From an uncultured Pelagibacteraceae bacterium (GTDB lineage Bacteria > Pseudomonadota > Alphaproteobacteria > Pelagibacterales > Pelagibacteraceae): a stretch of DNA of 64,000 nucleotides. The stretch covers positions 1 through 64,000 of the forward strand of contig CACGUE010000005.1 in NCBI GenBank assembly GCA_902576115.1. Direction: 5' to 3'. Position 1 is the stretch's first letter, and each line of letters begins with the position of its first letter. The notes under the pieces were generated by a model. The model saw only the letters and a program-made list of their open reading frames with translations. It did no database searches and was not told the origin of the DNA. Of this stretch, positions 38,267-46,691 are shown piece by piece. The position numbers and the translations under genes are program-made.

Positions 38267-38840
38267 ATTGATTTTAGCATCAAAAAGCAAAGTAAGACAT
38301 AAAATTCTGTCAAAATATAACATTGAATGTATAATTGAACACTCAAATGTTGACGAAGATCCAGTAAAGCAAAGTTTACTAAATGAAGGTGCAACTCCAG
38401 AAATTATCTCAAAAAATTTAGCTGAATTGAAAGCAAATAAAGTAAGCCAAAAATTACATGATCAGCTAGTTTTGGGAGCTGACAGTGTTATAGACTTAAA
38501 CGGAGAGTTAATTTCTAAACCTGAAAATAGAAAGCAAGCATTCAATATTTTGAAAAAATTAAATGGGAAAACACATCATTTAATAAGCTCTGCATGTATA
38601 TCAATAAATGGATCAATGGTTTGGAATTATACGGATAAAGCAAATTTAACTATGAAGGAATTTACCGAAGGTGACCTAAAAGAATATTTAAAAAAAATAA
38701 CTGACGAAAATTTATATGCCTATAATGTCTACCAAATAGAAGGTGAAGGAAGAAATCTATTTTCTAGAATCGATGGAGATGAAAATACAATTATGGGCCT
38801 TCCCGTTGATAAAATTAAACAATATATTGAGGGTAAATAG
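38259..38840 (+). CDS. maf: Maf family nucleoside triphosphate pyrophosphatase
   Basis: A 193-aa Maf protein that hydrolyses non-canonical nucleotides or dTTP/UTP. The N-terminal LILASKSKVRHKIL is the usual Maf phosphate loop (ASxSxxR), and GADSVIDLNGELISKP holds the catalytic Asp region; YQIEGEGRNLF and IDGDENTIMGLP are conserved. Substrate choice within the family cannot be told. It overlaps the PPSR gene by 8 bp and aroE by one base. Confidence 0.92.
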   Translation: MHKLILASKSKVRHKILSKYNIECIIEHSNVDEDPVKQSLLNEGATPEIISKNLAELKANKVSQKLHDQLVLGADSVIDLNGELISKPENRKQAFNILKKLNGKTHHLISSACISINGSMVWNYTDKANLTMKEFTEGDLKEYLKKITDENLYAYNVYQIEGEGRNLFSRIDGDENTIMGLPVDKIKQYIEGK

Positions 38841-39634
38841 TGAAAAAATATTTAGTTGTTGGAAATCCCATTGAACATTCATTGTCTCCAAAACTTCAAA
38901 ATTTTTGGTTAAATTCTAATAACATTGAGGCAATTTATGGAAAATTACAGGCATATGATGACGATTTAAAAGAATTATGTAGTAGTATAAAAAATGGCCA
39001 ATTAAACGGCCTTAATATTACTGTGCCTTATAAAAAAAAAATTATTCCTCATTTAGATGTACTAAGTGGCCATGCACTTAGAACTCAATCTGTAAACACA
39101 GTTTGTCTGAGTAACGGAAATGTTACTGGCTACAATACCGATATAGATGGATTTGAGCTTAGCCTAAAAAAATTAAATTACGATGTTAGCAATAAAAAAA
39201 TAATCATTTTAGGAGCAGGAGGAGTTGTACCTTCAATAATATATGCTTTAAAAAAAATGAATGCTCCACAGATTTATTTAAGTAACAGAACTAAAGAGAA
39301 GGCACAAATTTTAAAAAATTTATTTGATGGAATAGAAGTTATAGATTGGGGAATACTCCCTGACTTTGATATGATTATTAATGCTACTAGCCTAGGATTA
39401 AAAGAAAATGATAAATTTGAAATTGATTTTTCAAAAGTAGGAAATAAAAAACTATTTTTTGATGTTATTTATAATCCGTTCAACACCAACTTTTCTCAAG
39501 CTGGAAATAAACCAGGAAATATTATAGAGAATGGTTTAAATATGTTCTTATTCCAAGCACAAAAAGCATTTAGTATATGGCATAATATAGAACCTAAGAT
39601 TGATAAAGAAGTAATAAAATTTTTACAAAGTTAA
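38840..39634 (+). CDS. aroE: Shikimate dehydrogenase
   Basis: A 264-aa AroE reducing 3-dehydroshikimate to shikimate with NADPH in the aromatic pathway. Substrate-site signatures are VGNPIEHSLSPKLQN (about 6-20), LNITVPYKKKIIPHLD with the catalytic Lys, and GYNTDIDGFELSL. The NADP site is IILGAGGVVPSIIYAL, followed by NRT. It starts with GTG overlapping the maf stop (TAGTG). The place between maf and coaE is conserved in alphaproteobacteria. Confidence 0.96.
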   Translation: MKKYLVVGNPIEHSLSPKLQNFWLNSNNIEAIYGKLQAYDDDLKELCSSIKNGQLNGLNITVPYKKKIIPHLDVLSGHALRTQSVNTVCLSNGNVTGYNTDIDGFELSLKKLNYDVSNKKIIILGAGGVVPSIIYALKKMNAPQIYLSNRTKEKAQILKNLFDGIEVIDWGILPDFDMIINATSLGLKENDKFEIDFSKVGNKKLFFDVIYNPFNTNFSQAGNKPGNIIENGLNMFLFQAQKAFSIWHNIEPKIDKEVIKFLQS

Positions 39635-39639
39635 AATTG

Positions 39640-40380
39640 GTGAGACTTAATAATAAAATTGCAATAATAACAGGTTCGGCCTCTGGTTTTGGTAAAGGCA
39701 TAGCAAAAAAATTTACGGAAGAGGGTGCTCATTTAATATTGGTTGATCTAAATTCAAAATTATTAAAACAAGTTTCTAAAAATTTATCACAAGATTACTT
39801 TGTTGCCGATGTATCTAAAGCGCAAAATTTTAAGTCCCTATTAAAATATGCTTATAAAAAGTACGATTCTGTTGATATATTTGTAAATAATGCTGGGATA
39901 ACTCACAAACCTAAACCAATGGAAAATGTAAGTGAAAAAGAATTTGACAAAGTATTCAATGTAAATGCAAAGTCAGTTTATTATTGTGGAAAATATTTTG
40001 TGCCAAAAATGAAAAAAATAAAAAGAGGTGTTATCTTAAATGTTGCATCAACAGCAGGATTATCTCCAAGACCTAAATTGAATTGGTATAATGCAAGCAA
40101 AGGCTGGATGATTACAGCAACAAAAGCTATGGCCGTAGAATTAGCTCCTTTTAAAGTAAGAGTTAATGCTATTGCACCTGTCGCAGGAAAGACACCTTTA
40201 TTAAAATCATTTATGGGAGGTAATACGCCAAAAAAAAAACAAGCTTTTCTATCTACAATCCCAATAGGTAGATTTTCTACACCTAAGGATATGGGGAACG
40301 CTGCATGTTTTTTGTGTTCTGATGAAGCAAGCATGATAACCGGAACAGTTTTGGAAGTTGATGGCGGAAGATGTATTTAA
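39640..40380 (+). CDS. Short-chain dehydrogenase/reductase (SDR)
   Basis: A classical SDR of about 246 aa. The cofactor motif is IITGSASGFGKGIA (TGxxxGxG), FVNNAGITH follows, the catalytic Ser is in LNVASTAGLSP, and the catalytic Tyr-Lys pair is in WYNASKGW. The C-terminus ends TGTVLEVDGGRCI, usual for this family. An Asp after the second strand (LILVDLN) suggests NAD(H) preference. The substrate is unknown. I start at GTG 39640 (MRLNNK); the track uses TTG 39637. It is inserted between aroE and coaE, which are adjacent in Caulobacter. Confidence 0.88.
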   Translation: MRLNNKIAIITGSASGFGKGIAKKFTEEGAHLILVDLNSKLLKQVSKNLSQDYFVADVSKAQNFKSLLKYAYKKYDSVDIFVNNAGITHKPKPMENVSEKEFDKVFNVNAKSVYYCGKYFVPKMKKIKRGVILNVASTAGLSPRPKLNWYNASKGWMITATKAMAVELAPFKVRVNAIAPVAGKTPLLKSFMGGNTPKKKQAFLSTIPIGRFSTPKDMGNAACFLCSDEASMITGTVLEVDGGRCI

Positions 40381-40385
40381 TTTAA

Positions 40386-40973
40386 ATGATTAGAGTTGGA
40401 GTTATAGGAGGAATTGGATCTGGTAAATCATTTATATCTAAACTTTTTAAATCACCTGTTTTTAACGCAGATAGGGAAGTAGAAATTCTATATAAAAATA
40501 ATTTGGAATGTTTCAAGAAATTAAGAAAAAAACTTCCTAGATTTGTAAAATCTTTCCCTATATCAAAAAATCAATTAATAAATGCAATTAATGATGATAA
40601 AAAAAATCTAAAAAAAATTTCTAAAGTAGTTCACCCTTTAGTTAGAAAGCAAATGAAATTATTTTTAAATAAAAATAAAAAAAATAAAATTATAGTTCTA
40701 GACATACCCCTATTAATAGAAAATAAACTTTATAATAAAAGAGATATTTTAATATTTGTAAAATCAAATCAAAACAAAGTAATAAATAGATTAAAAAAAA
40801 GAAAAAATTATAACAAAAAAATTCTTATAAATTTAAGAAAAAACCAAACTGATCTGTTAGAAAAAAAAAAATTAGCAAATTATATTGTCGATAATAATTT
40901 TAGTCCAAATATAATGAGAAAAAAAATTAAAGCTTTAAAAAATAAAATTTTAAATGAAAGAAATTGTACTTGA
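40386..40973 (+). CDS. coaE: Dephospho-CoA kinase
   Basis: A 195-aa CoaE catalysing the last step of coenzyme A synthesis. The P-loop VIGGIGSGKSFISKLF (about 5-20), the FNADREVE substrate region and IIVLDIPLLIENKLY are characteristic. The sequence is exceptionally Lys/Asn-rich (long runs of K and N), but the length and motifs are normal. It overlaps dnaQ by 20 bp. Confidence 0.93.
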   Translation: MIRVGVIGGIGSGKSFISKLFKSPVFNADREVEILYKNNLECFKKLRKKLPRFVKSFPISKNQLINAINDDKKNLKKISKVVHPLVRKQMKLFLNKNKKNKIIVLDIPLLIENKLYNKRDILIFVKSNQNKVINRLKKRKNYNKKILINLRKNQTDLLEKKKLANYIVDNNFSPNIMRKKIKALKNKILNERNCT

Positions 40974-41619
40974 CACTGAAACAACAGGCCTTTCGGTAAA
41001 AGATGGGCATAGAATAGTTGAAATTGGCTGTATAGAAATTGAAGATTTAATTCCGACTAAAAACGTTTTTCATTGTTATTTAAATCCTGAAAGAAAGGTC
41101 TCTGAAAGTGCATTAAAAGTCCATGGCTATACTGACCAGTTCTTAGCAAACAAAAAAAAATTTATTGATATAGCAGATGATTTTTTAAAATTTATAAAGG
41201 GGAAAAAAATAATAATTCATAACGCTGAATTTGATATTAGTCATCTAAATAATGAACTTTCATTGATAAAAAAAAATACAATTTCAAAAGAAAATATTAT
41301 TGACACTTTAGAGATTGCTAGAAATAAGTATCCAGGATCAGGAATAAGCTTGGATGCATTATGCAAAAGATTTAAAATCGATAATTCAAGAAGGAAAAAG
41401 CATTCTGCTTTAATTGATTGTGAATTACTTTCAAAAGTTTATATAAATTTAATAGATCAAAAAGAGCCTTTTTTCCAATTCAAAAAAGATATTAATTTGA
41501 ATGCACGAGAGAATTCTGATGAAATTAATTATTCAAAAAAAATAATTAAACCATCAACAAATGAACTAGAAAATCATAAGGAATTTTTAAAGAAAGAATT
41601 TAAAAAGAATTTTTTTTAA
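40954..41619 (+). CDS. dnaQ: DNA polymerase III epsilon subunit (proofreading exonuclease)
   Basis: A 221-aa 3'-5' exonuclease of the DEDDh type. Exo I is VLDTETTGLSV (about 4-14), Exo II is IIHNAEFDISHLNNEL, and Exo III is KKHSALIDCELLSKVY, with the catalytic His and Asp. The C-terminal tail (after about 185) would bind the polymerase alpha subunit. It proofreads replication errors. It ends 4 bp inside the convergent secB gene. Confidence 0.95.
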   Translation: MKEIVLDTETTGLSVKDGHRIVEIGCIEIEDLIPTKNVFHCYLNPERKVSESALKVHGYTDQFLANKKKFIDIADDFLKFIKGKKIIIHNAEFDISHLNNELSLIKKNTISKENIIDTLEIARNKYPGSGISLDALCKRFKIDNSRRKKHSALIDCELLSKVYINLIDQKEPFFQFKKDINLNARENSDEINYSKKIIKPSTNELENHKEFLKKEFKKNFF

Positions 41620-42047
41620 TTTAATCTTTGTTGATAAAGCTTTTCAAAATCAATTTTTTTTTCAAGTTTCATATCTGGAAAACCTGCATCTTTTATTGAA
41701 TGTAAAAAAATTTTTTCTAGTCTAGGATAAATCTCATTTTGAAGTTCACAGAGAATAAGTTTCTCTAATTGATCTTTTTTTATTCCTTTGTCTTTTAATT
41801 TTATAACTGTTGCATAAGATATTTCAAAATACGATTTTCTTTTATTATTTTTTGTATCTTTATAGTTCAATTTAGTAATCACTTCGATTGTTTCATTTTT
41901 AATTGGGTTTGTTGTTATATTTAAACCTAGTGTATAGTTTGTTATGTTTTCTCTACTAAAAATAAATGTTTCAGCATTAGGAATCTCTATTGAGAGATCT
42001 TTAATATAATTAAGAATTATTTCATATTTTTTTGTCATTATCGTCAC
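41616..42047 (-). CDS. secB: Protein-export chaperone SecB
   Basis: A 143-aa SecB homolog. YIKDLSIEIPNAETFIF matches the SecB N-terminus, and the C-terminus with FPDMKLEKKIDFEKLYQQRL matches the usual GFPxxxLxPVNFDALYxQ ending. The middle is divergent (LILCELQNEIYPRLEKIFL). It keeps precursors unfolded for SecA. The position beside dnaQ and fxsA is conserved in Caulobacter. It overlaps the fxsA 3' end by 26 bp if the first ATG is used; the second Met (residue 4) is also possible. Confidence 0.85.
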   Translation of the reverse strand: MTIMTKKYEIILNYIKDLSIEIPNAETFIFSRENITNYTLGLNITTNPIKNETIEVITKLNYKDTKNNKRKSYFEISYATVIKLKDKGIKKDQLEKLILCELQNEIYPRLEKIFLHSIKDAGFPDMKLEKKIDFEKLYQQRLN

Positions 42048-42447
42048 TTATATCCTCATAATCTCCCTCGATGTATTTTTTTTTCTCCTCATTCTTTTTA
42101 ACTCTAGATTTTACAAACTTACTTAGTAAAATTTTTCTTGTAAAAGGTATAATCAATAACATCCCAACAAAGTCAGTGGCAAAACCAGGCAAAATCAATA
42201 GAAAAGCTGCAAACGCTAAAGTTGCACCTGATATAATTTCATAAACTGGAAGCTCATTTTTTACTAGCTGTCCGATTCCTGATTTTAAGGTATTAAATCC
42301 CTCAAATCTTGCGTACGCAACACCAACTATTGCAGTAAGTAGTATGAGTAAAACAGTATTAAATGCCCCAATTTGTGATCCAATTTTAATAAATAAATAA
42401 ATTTCAATAAGTGGAATACCTATAATTAAAATTAATACTGTGTTCAT
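42022..42447 (-). CDS. fxsA: FxsA family membrane protein
   Basis: A 141-aa FxsA protein. The first helix ILIIGIPLIEIYLFIKIGSQIG and the second TVLLILLTAIVGVAYAR, then the third LAFAAFLLILPGFATDF, are the typical pattern, followed by a hydrophilic, acidic C-terminus. In E. coli FxsA (suppressor of F exclusion) affects phage exclusion; its housekeeping role is unknown. It is upstream of secB on the leftward strand. Confidence 0.9.
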   Translation of the reverse strand: MNTVLILIIGIPLIEIYLFIKIGSQIGAFNTVLLILLTAIVGVAYARFEGFNTLKSGIGQLVKNELPVYEIISGATLAFAAFLLILPGFATDFVGMLLIIPFTRKILLSKFVKSRVKKNEEKKKYIEGDYEDISDDNDKKI

Positions 42448-42470
42448 TTGTCTATAATTTAATTAGCTGG

Positions 42471-42499
42471 TTGAAATTTTGTAACATAGTAAATATTAT
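42471..42499 (+). promoter_or_regulatory. Candidate sigma-70 promoter of the Tim44-domain gene
   Basis: TTGAAA (42471-42476), a 17-base spacer and TATTAT (42494-42499). The -10 ends only 6 bases before the ATG at 42506, so a transcript from it would be leaderless. No Shine-Dalgarno lies in the gap. Confidence 0.5.
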
Positions 42500-42505
42500 A
42501 CTTAT

Positions 42506-43093
42506 ATGAGTTATAGTTTCGAATATATAGATATCATTCTTCTTGCAATGATAGCAGGTTTTATTTTCCTAAGATTAAGAGGAATTTTAGGAAAAAAAAC
42601 AGGTTTTGAAGAGGATATAGAATCAGGCTTTGCTCATGAAGCACCGCCAGCAAAACCTGTTGTTGATTTGAATGCTAACACATTTGATGAAAATGCCAAA
42701 AAAGAATTCGTATCTGGAGCTAAGATTGCTTATGAGACGATAATAATAAATTTTGCAAATGGAACATTGAAGGATATCAAATCTCTCTTAGATAAAAGTG
42801 TCTATCAGCAATTCGAAGATGCAATTAAAGATAGACAATCTAAAAATCTTTCTTCTGAGACAACTTTTATTGGGATAAATTCTGCGGAGGTAAAACAACA
42901 TGAACAAAATAAAAATATGCTTGAAGTTACTGTCGAATTTGTGAGCGAGATAATTTCTTGTGTTAAAGATAAAGATAACAAAGTTATTTCTGGTGATCCA
43001 GAAAAAATCAAAAAAGTTTTGGATACATGGAAGTTCTCAAAAGATAGTAGATCTTCAAACCCCAACTGGTTATTAATAGATACCCAAGCTTGA
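42506..43093 (+). CDS. Tim44-like domain membrane-associated protein
   Basis: A 195-aa protein with one N-terminal membrane helix (YIDIILLAMIAGFIFLRLRGILG) and a C-terminal Tim44-like domain (about 70-195: KEFVSGAKIAYETIIINFANGTLKDIKSLL, and the ending KFSKDSRSSNPNWLLIDTQ). Bacterial TimA proteins are the presumed ancestors of mitochondrial Tim44; their role in the inner membrane is not settled. The place right of secB/fxsA is conserved in alphaproteobacteria. It overlaps the smr gene by 4 bp. The promoter abuts the ATG. Confidence 0.88.
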   Translation: MSYSFEYIDIILLAMIAGFIFLRLRGILGKKTGFEEDIESGFAHEAPPAKPVVDLNANTFDENAKKEFVSGAKIAYETIIINFANGTLKDIKSLLDKSVYQQFEDAIKDRQSKNLSSETTFIGINSAEVKQHEQNKNMLEVTVEFVSEIISCVKDKDNKVISGDPEKIKKVLDTWKFSKDSRSSNPNWLLIDTQA

Positions 43094-43503
43094 CAAATAG
43101 GCTAACAGATAAAGATAAAAAAGATTGGCAAGATTTTTTAAATAGTTCTGAAAAACTACAGAGTAAAGACATAGATCAATCATATAAAAGAAAAATTTTG
43201 GAGAAATCTATTGATTTACATGGATACAAATTGGAAGAAGCAAATAAAGAAATCTCTAAATTTATTGAAAATTGTTATTTGAACGGGGTAAAAAAAATAA
43301 ACGTGATCACAGGTAAGGGGATGAGGTCAAAAAACCTAGATGATCCTTATCAATCTTCTGACCTAAGTATTCTAAAACATTCTATACCAGAATTTATTAA
43401 AAATAATTCTGAATTGATGAAAAAAATAATTAAAATTGATCTTGAATCTGTCAATAGTCCAGCAAAAGGGAGTTTCGAAATTTTACTAAAATCTACAAAA
43501 TAA
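43090..43503 (+). CDS. Smr-domain protein (MutS2 C-terminal-like)
   Basis: A 137-aa stand-alone Smr domain protein. [15 protein letters not shown] is the LDLHG motif, and [16 protein letters not shown] is the TGxG motif; both are needed for nuclease activity in relatives. It starts with TTG overlapping the upstream TGA stop. In many alphaproteobacteria an mltA transglycosylase gene sits between Tim44 and smr; here it is missing. Function is probably nucleic-acid cleavage, possibly in ribosome rescue, but is not established. Confidence 0.85.
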   Translation: MTNRLTDKDKKDWQDFLNSSEKLQSKDIDQSYKRKILEKSIDLHGYKLEEANKEISKFIENCYLNGVKKINVITGKGMRSKNLDDPYQSSDLSILKHSIPEFIKNNSELMKKIIKIDLESVNSPAKGSFEILLKSTK

Positions 43504-44860
43504 ATTTTGATAAGTCAGTATCTTTAACAAGTTCTCCAATGTTGTCTTTAATGTATTTGCCATCAACTGTTATTTTTTCACCAGCTCTATCTGTTGCTGT
43601 AAAGCTAATTTCGTCTAATACACGCTCAATAATAGTATGCAATCTTCTCGCACCTATATTTTCTACGGAAGAATTGACTTCACTTGCAATATGAGCAATT
43701 GTATTAATTCCATCTTCTGTAAATTCTAAATCTACGTTTTCAGTTTTTAAAAGGGCTTTATATTGTTTTATTAAACTGTTATCAGGCTCTTTCAAAATTT
43801 TGATGAAATCGTTGCTATTTAGTGCATCTAATTCAACTCTTATGGGTAGTCTTCCTTGTAATTCAGGCAAAAGATCAGATGGTTTTGCTAGCTGAAAAGC
43901 ACCCGAAGCAATAAATAAAATATGGTCAGTTTTAACAGGTCCATATTTTGTACTAACTGTTGTGCCCTCTATCAGTGGTAATAAATCTCTCTGAACACCT
44001 TCTCTTGATACATCTCCACCAACTCGGTCTGTTCTGGCAGAAATTTTATCAATCTCGTCTAAGAAAACTATTCCATTATTTTCTGTTGAGTCTTTTGCTG
44101 ATTTTATAATTTTATCTTGTTCAATAAGTTTGTCTGATTCTTCATTTATTAAAATTTCATGAGACTCTTTTACTGACATTTTCTTTTTCTTTGGCTTCTG
44201 TCCCATAGATTTTCCTAGCATGTCAGATATATTTATCATTCCAACATTTGCACCAGGCATTCCAGGTATCTCGAAAGATGGCATTTGATTAGTTTCGCTA
44301 ACAGCTATTTCAATTTCATTATCATCCAAATCTCCATCTCTTAATCTTTTTCTAAAACTTTCTCTTGTTGCAACACTAGCTTTATTTCCAACTAAAGCGT
44401 CTAAAACTCTATCTTCTGCTAATTTTTGAGCTTGAGCGTGAACTTCTTTTCGTTTCTTCACTTTTTCCATTGCAATTGCAATTTCTAAAAGATCCCTTAC
44501 AATTTGCTCCACATCACGTCCCACATATCCAACTTCCGTAAATCTCGTTGCCTCTACTTTTACGAATGGTGCTTCTGCTAATTTAGAAAGTCTTCTAGAA
44601 ATTTCAGTTTTACCAACACCAGTAGGTCCTATCATTAAGATATTTTTTGGAAGAACTTCATCTTTCATATCATCTTCTAAAGCCTGTCTTCTCCATCTAT
44701 TTCTTAAAGCTATTGCAACAGCTCTTTTAGCTTTATTCTGCCCAACGACAAATCTATCTAATTCTGACACTATTTCTCTAGGTGATAATGAATTTGTTAT
44801 GGTAGTCTTCTCTTTTGTAACTTTGCCTTTTGGAAATGATGTAACGTTTGATTTTTCCAT
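43493..44860 (-). CDS. hslU: ATP-dependent protease ATPase subunit HslU
   Basis: A 455-aa AAA+ unfoldase. [17 protein letters not shown] opens the domain, Walker A is [16 protein letters not shown] (about 72-87), GYVGRDVE is the pore loop, [11 protein letters not shown] is Walker B, and [11 protein letters not shown] is sensor 2. The I domain (about 110-240) is present, with a Lys-rich stretch. The C-terminal tail, ending LSKFIL, docks into HslV. It is joined to hslV by a one-base overlap and ends 11 bp inside the convergent smr gene. Confidence 0.97.
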   Translation of the reverse strand: MEKSNVTSFPKGKVTKEKTTITNSLSPREIVSELDRFVVGQNKAKRAVAIALRNRWRRQALEDDMKDEVLPKNILMIGPTGVGKTEISRRLSKLAEAPFVKVEATRFTEVGYVGRDVEQIVRDLLEIAIAMEKVKKRKEVHAQAQKLAEDRVLDALVGNKASVATRESFRKRLRDGDLDDNEIEIAVSETNQMPSFEIPGMPGANVGMINISDMLGKSMGQKPKKKKMSVKESHEILINEESDKLIEQDKIIKSAKDSTENNGIVFLDEIDKISARTDRVGGDVSREGVQRDLLPLIEGTTVSTKYGPVKTDHILFIASGAFQLAKPSDLLPELQGRLPIRVELDALNSNDFIKILKEPDNSLIKQYKALLKTENVDLEFTEDGINTIAHIASEVNSSVENIGARRLHTIIERVLDEISFTATDRAGEKITVDGKYIKDNIGELVKDTDLSKFIL

Positions 44861-45375
44861 TATATTTTTTCTACACTCAAATTATCATTAGTAAATACAC
44901 AAATATCAGATGCAACTTTAATAGCTTTTTTTGCAATTTCTTCTGCAGACATATCAGTATCTATTAATACCTTTGCAGCTGCTAAAGCATAATTTCCTCC
45001 AGAGCCGATTCCTATAACATCACCCTCAGGTTCAAGAACATCTCCAGTTCCTGAAATTATAAAACTTTTTTCTTTATCACCTATAGCCATTAAAGCTTCT
45101 AATCTTCTTAAATATTTATCAGTGCGCCAATCTTTTGCTAATTCTACAGCAGCTCTAGTTAGGTTTCCTGCATGCTTTTCAAGCTTTGACTCTAGTCTCT
45201 CAAATAATGTAAGCGCGTCTGCAGTAGATCCTGCAAATCCTGCGATCACATTTCTTTTCTCAATTTTACGAACCTTGTTAGCAGTTTTCTTAATTACAGT
45301 ATTACCCATACTAACTTGACCGTCACTGGCCACAACTACGTCATTATTTTTTCTTACAAGTACAATTGTTGTCAT
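44860..45375 (-). CDS. hslV: ATP-dependent protease peptidase subunit HslV
   Basis: A 171-aa threonine peptidase of the HslUV (ClpQY) protease. [20 protein letters not shown] is typical: removal of Met exposes catalytic Thr1, which fixes the start codon. [17 protein letters not shown] and DRD-like ALAAAKVLI segments follow. A candidate sigma-32-like promoter ends 7 bp before the ATG, and no ribosome site is visible, so translation may be leaderless. It is divergent from hisB by 90 bp. Confidence 0.97.
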   Translation of the reverse strand: MTTIVLVRKNNDVVVASDGQVSMGNTVIKKTANKVRKIEKRNVIAGFAGSTADALTLFERLESKLEKHAGNLTRAAVELAKDWRTDKYLRRLEALMAIGDKEKSFIISGTGDVLEPEGDVIGIGSGGNYALAAAKVLIDTDMSAEEIAKKAIKVASDICVFTNDNLSVEKI

Positions 45376-45382
45376 GGACTAT

Positions 45383-45410
45383 AGATGGATATGAATTTCA
45401 ATAGTTCAAG
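45383..45410 (-). promoter_or_regulatory. Candidate heat-shock (sigma-32-like) promoter of hslVU
   Basis: On the minus strand CTTGAA (45405-45410), a 16-base spacer and CCATCT (45383-45388). This matches the RpoH pattern well, and hslVU is a classic heat-shock operon. The -10 ends 7 bases before the ATG, and that gap (ATAGTCC) lacks a Shine-Dalgarno, which implies a leaderless or near-leaderless mRNA. The grpE promoter has the same geometry. Confidence 0.55.
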
Positions 45411-45430
45411 CCCAGGTTTAGTATTATTGA

Positions 45431-45436
45431 TATAAT
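45431..45436 (+). promoter_or_regulatory. Candidate -10 box upstream of hisB
   Basis: TATAAT 30 bp before the hisB ATG, without a convincing -35 at 16-18 bp. If real, it drives the rightward his gene cluster. Confidence 0.3.
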
Positions 45437-45465
45437 CAAAAATACCTATATACCTAATTTAAATT

Positions 45466-46056
45466 ATGAAAAGAAAAGCAAAAATAGCCAGAAAAACAAA
45501 AGAAACCAATATCAGTGTTGATCTTAATATTGATGGTAAAGGTAAGTACAAAGTTGACACAGGGATAGGTTTTCTAGATCACATGCTCGAGCAATTATCT
45601 AAACACTCATCAATGGATTTAACTGTTAAAGCTAAAGGCGATACACACATTGATCTTCACCACACAACTGAAGACACTGGAATCGCTATTGGAGAATGCT
45701 TGAAGAAAGCCTCAAAAAAATTTGTAGGTATTAAAAGATATGCTCATATCTTATTACCAATGGATGAAACATTAACACGAGTTGCAATAGACGTTTCGAA
45801 CAGACCTTATTTGATCTGGAATGTAAAATTAAAAGTTGAAAAACTTGGAGAGATGGACACAGAATTATTTAAAGAATGGTTCCAAGCATTCTCTCAAGCT
45901 GCAGGAATTACATTGCACGTTGAAAATATTTACGGTGATAATAGTCACCACATTATAGAGTCTTGTTATAAAGGACTAGCCAGAACTTTAAGAGCTGCAT
46001 TAGAATTGGATGCAAGAAACAAAAGTACAATTCCTTCGACAAAGGGCTCTTTATAA
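45466..46056 (+). CDS. hisB: Imidazoleglycerol-phosphate dehydratase
   Basis: A 196-aa monofunctional HisB, the dehydratase of histidine synthesis, without the phosphatase domain found in E. coli. Metal-binding and catalytic signatures are [15 protein letters not shown] (about 37-51), [18 protein letters not shown] (about 62-79), and [18 protein letters not shown]. It leads the his cluster hisB-hisH-unknown-hisA-hisF-hisE. Confidence 0.97.
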   Translation: MKRKAKIARKTKETNISVDLNIDGKGKYKVDTGIGFLDHMLEQLSKHSSMDLTVKAKGDTHIDLHHTTEDTGIAIGECLKKASKKFVGIKRYAHILLPMDETLTRVAIDVSNRPYLIWNVKLKVEKLGEMDTELFKEWFQAFSQAAGITLHVENIYGDNSHHIIESCYKGLARTLRAALELDARNKSTIPSTKGSL

Positions 46057-46061
46057 GATTA

Positions 46062-46688
46062 ATGGACGTCACAATTGTTGACTATAAATCGGGTAATATT
46101 AGCTCTGTAATTAACTCCTTTAAGGAAGTTGCTAAAGATAAAGTTAATATCGAAGTAACTTCAGATTTAAATAAAATTAAATCAAGCGATAAAGTAGTTT
46201 TACCAGGGCAGGGCTCATTTAAGAGCTGCATAGATGGTTTAAATAGCATAAATGGTTTGATTGATACTTTAAGTGAGTTTACGTTATATACTAAAAAACC
46301 ACTTCTTGGTATTTGTGTAGGCCTTCAAATGTTTGCAGATGTTGGATATGAAGAAGTTGAAACCAAAGGTTTAGGATGGATTTCAGGAAAAGTATCTAAA
46401 ATTGATAATCAAAATGGAAAATATAAACTTCCACATATTGGTTGGAACCAAATAAATATTGTTAAGGAAAGTAAAATTTTTAAAGATATAGAAAATAACT
46501 CACATATGTATTTCGTCCACAGCTATGAATTTATTCCAAATGATAATTCAGTCACCGCTGCTACAACTGATTATTCATCAAATATTGTGTGTGCTATTGA
46601 AAAAGAAAATATATTTGGAACACAGTTCCACCCGGAGAAAAGTGATAAAACTGGTCTTAAAATAATTGATAATTTTATAAATTTATAG
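46062..46688 (+). CDS. hisH: Imidazole glycerol phosphate synthase subunit HisH (glutaminase)
   Basis: A 208-aa class I glutamine amidotransferase. It supplies ammonia to HisF for making IGP and AICAR. The nucleophile Cys is in LLGICVGLQMFAD (about residues 82-94), and the His-Glu pair is in FGTQFHPEKS near the end. VVLPGQGSFKSC near 45-57 and GWNQINIVK are HisH features. The AICAR produced can feed purH, present at the right window edge. Confidence 0.96.
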   Translation: MDVTIVDYKSGNISSVINSFKEVAKDKVNIEVTSDLNKIKSSDKVVLPGQGSFKSCIDGLNSINGLIDTLSEFTLYTKKPLLGICVGLQMFADVGYEEVETKGLGWISGKVSKIDNQNGKYKLPHIGWNQINIVKESKIFKDIENNSHMYFVHSYEFIPNDNSVTAATTDYSSNIVCAIEKENIFGTQFHPEKSDKTGLKIIDNFINL

Positions 46689-46691
46689 AAC

